From Acidobacteriota bacterium (GTDB lineage Bacteria > Acidobacteriota > Blastocatellia > Pyrinomonadales > Pyrinomonadaceae): DNA of 7,416 nt. Positions 6,162-7,416 of the stretch are shown one piece after another. A program made the translations under genes and the position numbers. The stretch is taken from assembly GCA_024640445.1 (NCBI GenBank), contig JAHEEZ010000187.1, positions 1 through 7,416 on the forward strand. Reading direction: 5' to 3'. The notes below the pieces were generated by a model that did no database searches, was not told the DNA's origin, and was given only the letters and a program-made list of their open reading frames with translations. Each line of letters opens with the position of its first letter. The stretch's first letter is position 1.

Positions 6162-6614
6162 ATGTTCCACATAGCACTGTACGAACCTGAGATCCCCCCG
6201 AACACGGGGAATATCGCACGCCTCTGCGCCGCGACGCATACCGGACTTCACATCGTGGGAGCGGCTGGATTCCGTCTTGACGATCGCGCGGTTCGGCGCG
6301 CCGGCCTCGACTACTGGGACGAAGTGAACGTCGCAAAGCATATCGATATGTCCGATCTTTACAATGCCCTGCCAGGTTCACGCTTCATTTACTTCACCAC
6401 AAAAAGCAAGACGCCGTACACCGACTGGCGCTTCAAGGACGGTGACTGCCTTGTCTTCGGTCCAGAGACCAGGGGATTGCCCGTAGATCTCCTCGCCGCA
6501 AACGCAGATTCAGCGGTTACCATTCCCATGTCAAATCCGTCCGTCCGCAGCCTCAATCTGGCGACCTCGGCGGGAATCGCGCTGTACGAAGCCATCCGCC
6601 AAATCTCATCCTGA
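6162..6614 (+). CDS. trmL: tRNA (cytidine/uridine-34)-2'-O-methyltransferase TrmL
   Basis: SpoU-class (SPOUT) methyltransferase of 150 residues, close in length to E. coli TrmL (YibK). It uses S-adenosylmethionine to methylate the 2'-O of wobble residue 34 in leucine tRNAs, in the cytoplasm, normally as a dimer. The sequence has the family hallmarks: YEPEIPPNTGNIARLCA (7-23), RRAGLDYW (about 45-52), FTTK, LVFGPETRGLP (97-107) and the knot motif IPM....RSLNLATSAGIALYEA (121-143). All conserved blocks are intact. The ATG at 6162 was chosen because the protein then begins exactly like the family (MFHIALYEPEIPPN). An in-frame ATG at 6123 would add 13 residues (MHPRPVTSAAAAA) with no family match. 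Neither start has a strong Shine-Dalgarno. It is read divergently from the LolA-like gene, with a 119-nt gap before the BON gene. Confidence 0.94.
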   Translation: MFHIALYEPEIPPNTGNIARLCAATHTGLHIVGAAGFRLDDRAVRRAGLDYWDEVNVAKHIDMSDLYNALPGSRFIYFTTKSKTPYTDWRFKDGDCLVFGPETRGLPVDLLAANADSAVTIPMSNPSVRSLNLATSAGIALYEAIRQISS

Positions 6615-6718
6615 TCCGTATTACGCCGGCCGCCGGAAGATCCGCACAGCAACAAAGCGCCGCAAGTCGTCATCTCACCTCCGTTCGGCAGGGCGGCAAC
6701 AGGCCGCATTTGATTTAC

Positions 6719-6724
6719 GAGGAG
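6719..6724 (+). promoter_or_regulatory. Shine-Dalgarno GAGGAG fixing the BON gene start
   Basis: GAGGAG lies 9 nt before the ATG at 6734. It shows that the in-frame TTG at 6710, which precedes this site, is not the start. Confidence 0.75.
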
Positions 6725-6733
6725 AGAAGTAAG

Positions 6734-7282
6734 ATGAGAGTTTCACGCATATATACGTTTCTGGCGGTGGCAATAATTGCGGTTTCCTACACGGCAGCGG
6801 CTGCGGCTGCGCGCACACCGGATGCCGGCACCGACACCGATATTGAGGCAAAGGTAGCCAAACAGTTGAAGAAGCTTCCCTATTATGGTGTGTTCGACTT
6901 CATCGCATTCGATGTCGACGGAAGCACAGTCACGCTGTACGGCAAGGTCTATAACGGGATCAACAAACAGAACGCCACCGCGTACGTTTCTAAAGTGGAA
7001 GGGGTATCCGAGGTAGTTAACAACATTGAACTGCTTCCGCCTTCAGGATTCGATGACACAATTCGCAGACGGACGGTCAGCGCGTTCGTTAACGGCGGCA
7101 GCATCTACCGCTACCTTCAGGGAACGAATCCTTCGATGAGGATCATCGTCGATCGCGGGAGGATAACGCTCGAGGGCGTCGTCAACAACAGGAGCGACCG
7201 CAACTATGCCGAGATACTCGCGAAGGGGGTCCCGGGAGTTTTCAGCGTCACGAACAACCTGTTAGTGGATGAAGCGAGGTAG
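6734..7282 (+). CDS. Exported protein with two BON domains
   Basis: Periplasmic-type protein of 182 residues. Residues 1-26 are a signal peptide (MRVSRIYTF, hydrophobic LAVAIIAVSY, then an Ala-rich TAAAAAA cleavage region). Two BON domains follow. The first (about 35-102) has DIEAKVAKQL, then VDGSTVTLYGKVYN and VEGVSEVVNNIELLP. The second (about 105-179) has DDTIRRRTVSAF, VDRGRITLEGVVNNRSDRNYAEIL and VPGVFSVTNNLLVD. The pattern of helix, strand G.V.L.G.V, helix and GV..V.N.. is typical of the family. BON domains occur in OsmY-like and secretin-linked proteins and are thought to bind phospholipid or help the envelope under stress; the exact role here is not known. The ATG at 6734 has a strong ribosome site. 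A hairpin terminator follows 27 nt after the stop, and trmL lies upstream in the same direction. Confidence 0.92.
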   Translation: MRVSRIYTFLAVAIIAVSYTAAAAAARTPDAGTDTDIEAKVAKQLKKLPYYGVFDFIAFDVDGSTVTLYGKVYNGINKQNATAYVSKVEGVSEVVNNIELLPPSGFDDTIRRRTVSAFVNGGSIYRYLQGTNPSMRIIVDRGRITLEGVVNNRSDRNYAEILAKGVPGVFSVTNNLLVDEAR

Positions 7283-7309
7283 CTGAAGTCATATTTGACC
7301 GCACAATCG

Positions 7310-7343
7310 GAGGCTGTCTGAAAAGGCAGCCTCTTCTTGTTTT
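7310..7343 (+). terminator. Intrinsic terminator after the BON-domain gene
   Basis: GAGGCTGTCT (7310-7319) and AGGCAGCCTC (7324-7333) form a 10-bp stem with one T-G wobble, closed by a GAAA tetraloop. It is followed by the T-rich stretch TTCTTGTTTT. It lies 27 nt past the BON gene stop and fits a Rho-independent terminator on the plus strand. Nothing convincing is visible in the last 73 nt of the window. Confidence 0.82.
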
Positions 7344-7416
7344 AAGTGGCAGTCGAGGGGTTACCTGTCCGGACTTGACGAGGCCGCTTATTCATACAGG
7401 CGCTCAAGCGGCATTT

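Noticed and set aside
7388..7416. Possible C-terminal end of a minus-strand gene (reading ...MPLERLYE then stop)
   Set aside because: Only about nine codons are inside the window, too few to tell a real gene end from chance.

Overview
This 7.4 kb window looks like ordinary chromosome from a Gram-negative bacterium. The exported proteins with LolA-like beta-clam folds, the GC content of roughly 50-55% and the protein style suggest Acidobacteriota, possibly Blastocatellia. That placement is inferred from general resemblance; there is no rRNA or other marker gene here. Nine protein genes are supported. I see no tRNA, rRNA, transposon, CRISPR array, phage gene or recognisable defence system.

Layout: the left third (21-2869) carries three plus-strand genes. 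They are a small exported protein built from two copies of a coiled-coil motif, a large exported protein with two apparent beta-clam domains, and a LOG-family nucleotide-binding enzyme 23 nt behind it. The middle (2872-5061) is a minus-strand cluster. In transcription order it contains an exported 194-residue protein of unknown function, an ECF sigma factor, and a membrane anti-sigma factor with a zinc-binding motif and a C-terminal PDZ domain. The sigma and anti-sigma genes overlap by 14 nt. The anti-sigma gene converges on the LOG gene with only 2 nt between the stop codons. A strong intrinsic terminator (5132-5156) separates this cluster from another minus-strand gene (5180-5995), which encodes an exported LolA-like protein and has a good promoter candidate at 6045-6073. 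The right part has two plus-strand genes: a TrmL-type tRNA wobble 2'-O-methyltransferase, and an exported protein with two BON domains followed by a hairpin terminator.

How they may work together: most products act in or at the cell envelope (four exported proteins, one membrane anti-sigma factor, one double-BON protein). The sigma/anti-sigma pair is the regulatory centre. The anti-sigma factor would place its zinc domain in the cytoplasm on the sigma factor and its PDZ domain in the periplasm, where it could sense envelope state. A GGAACTT element resembling the -35 of envelope-stress ECF promoters lies just upstream of the cluster, so autoregulation is plausible but unproven. LOG and TrmL look like housekeeping enzymes that are neighbours by position only.
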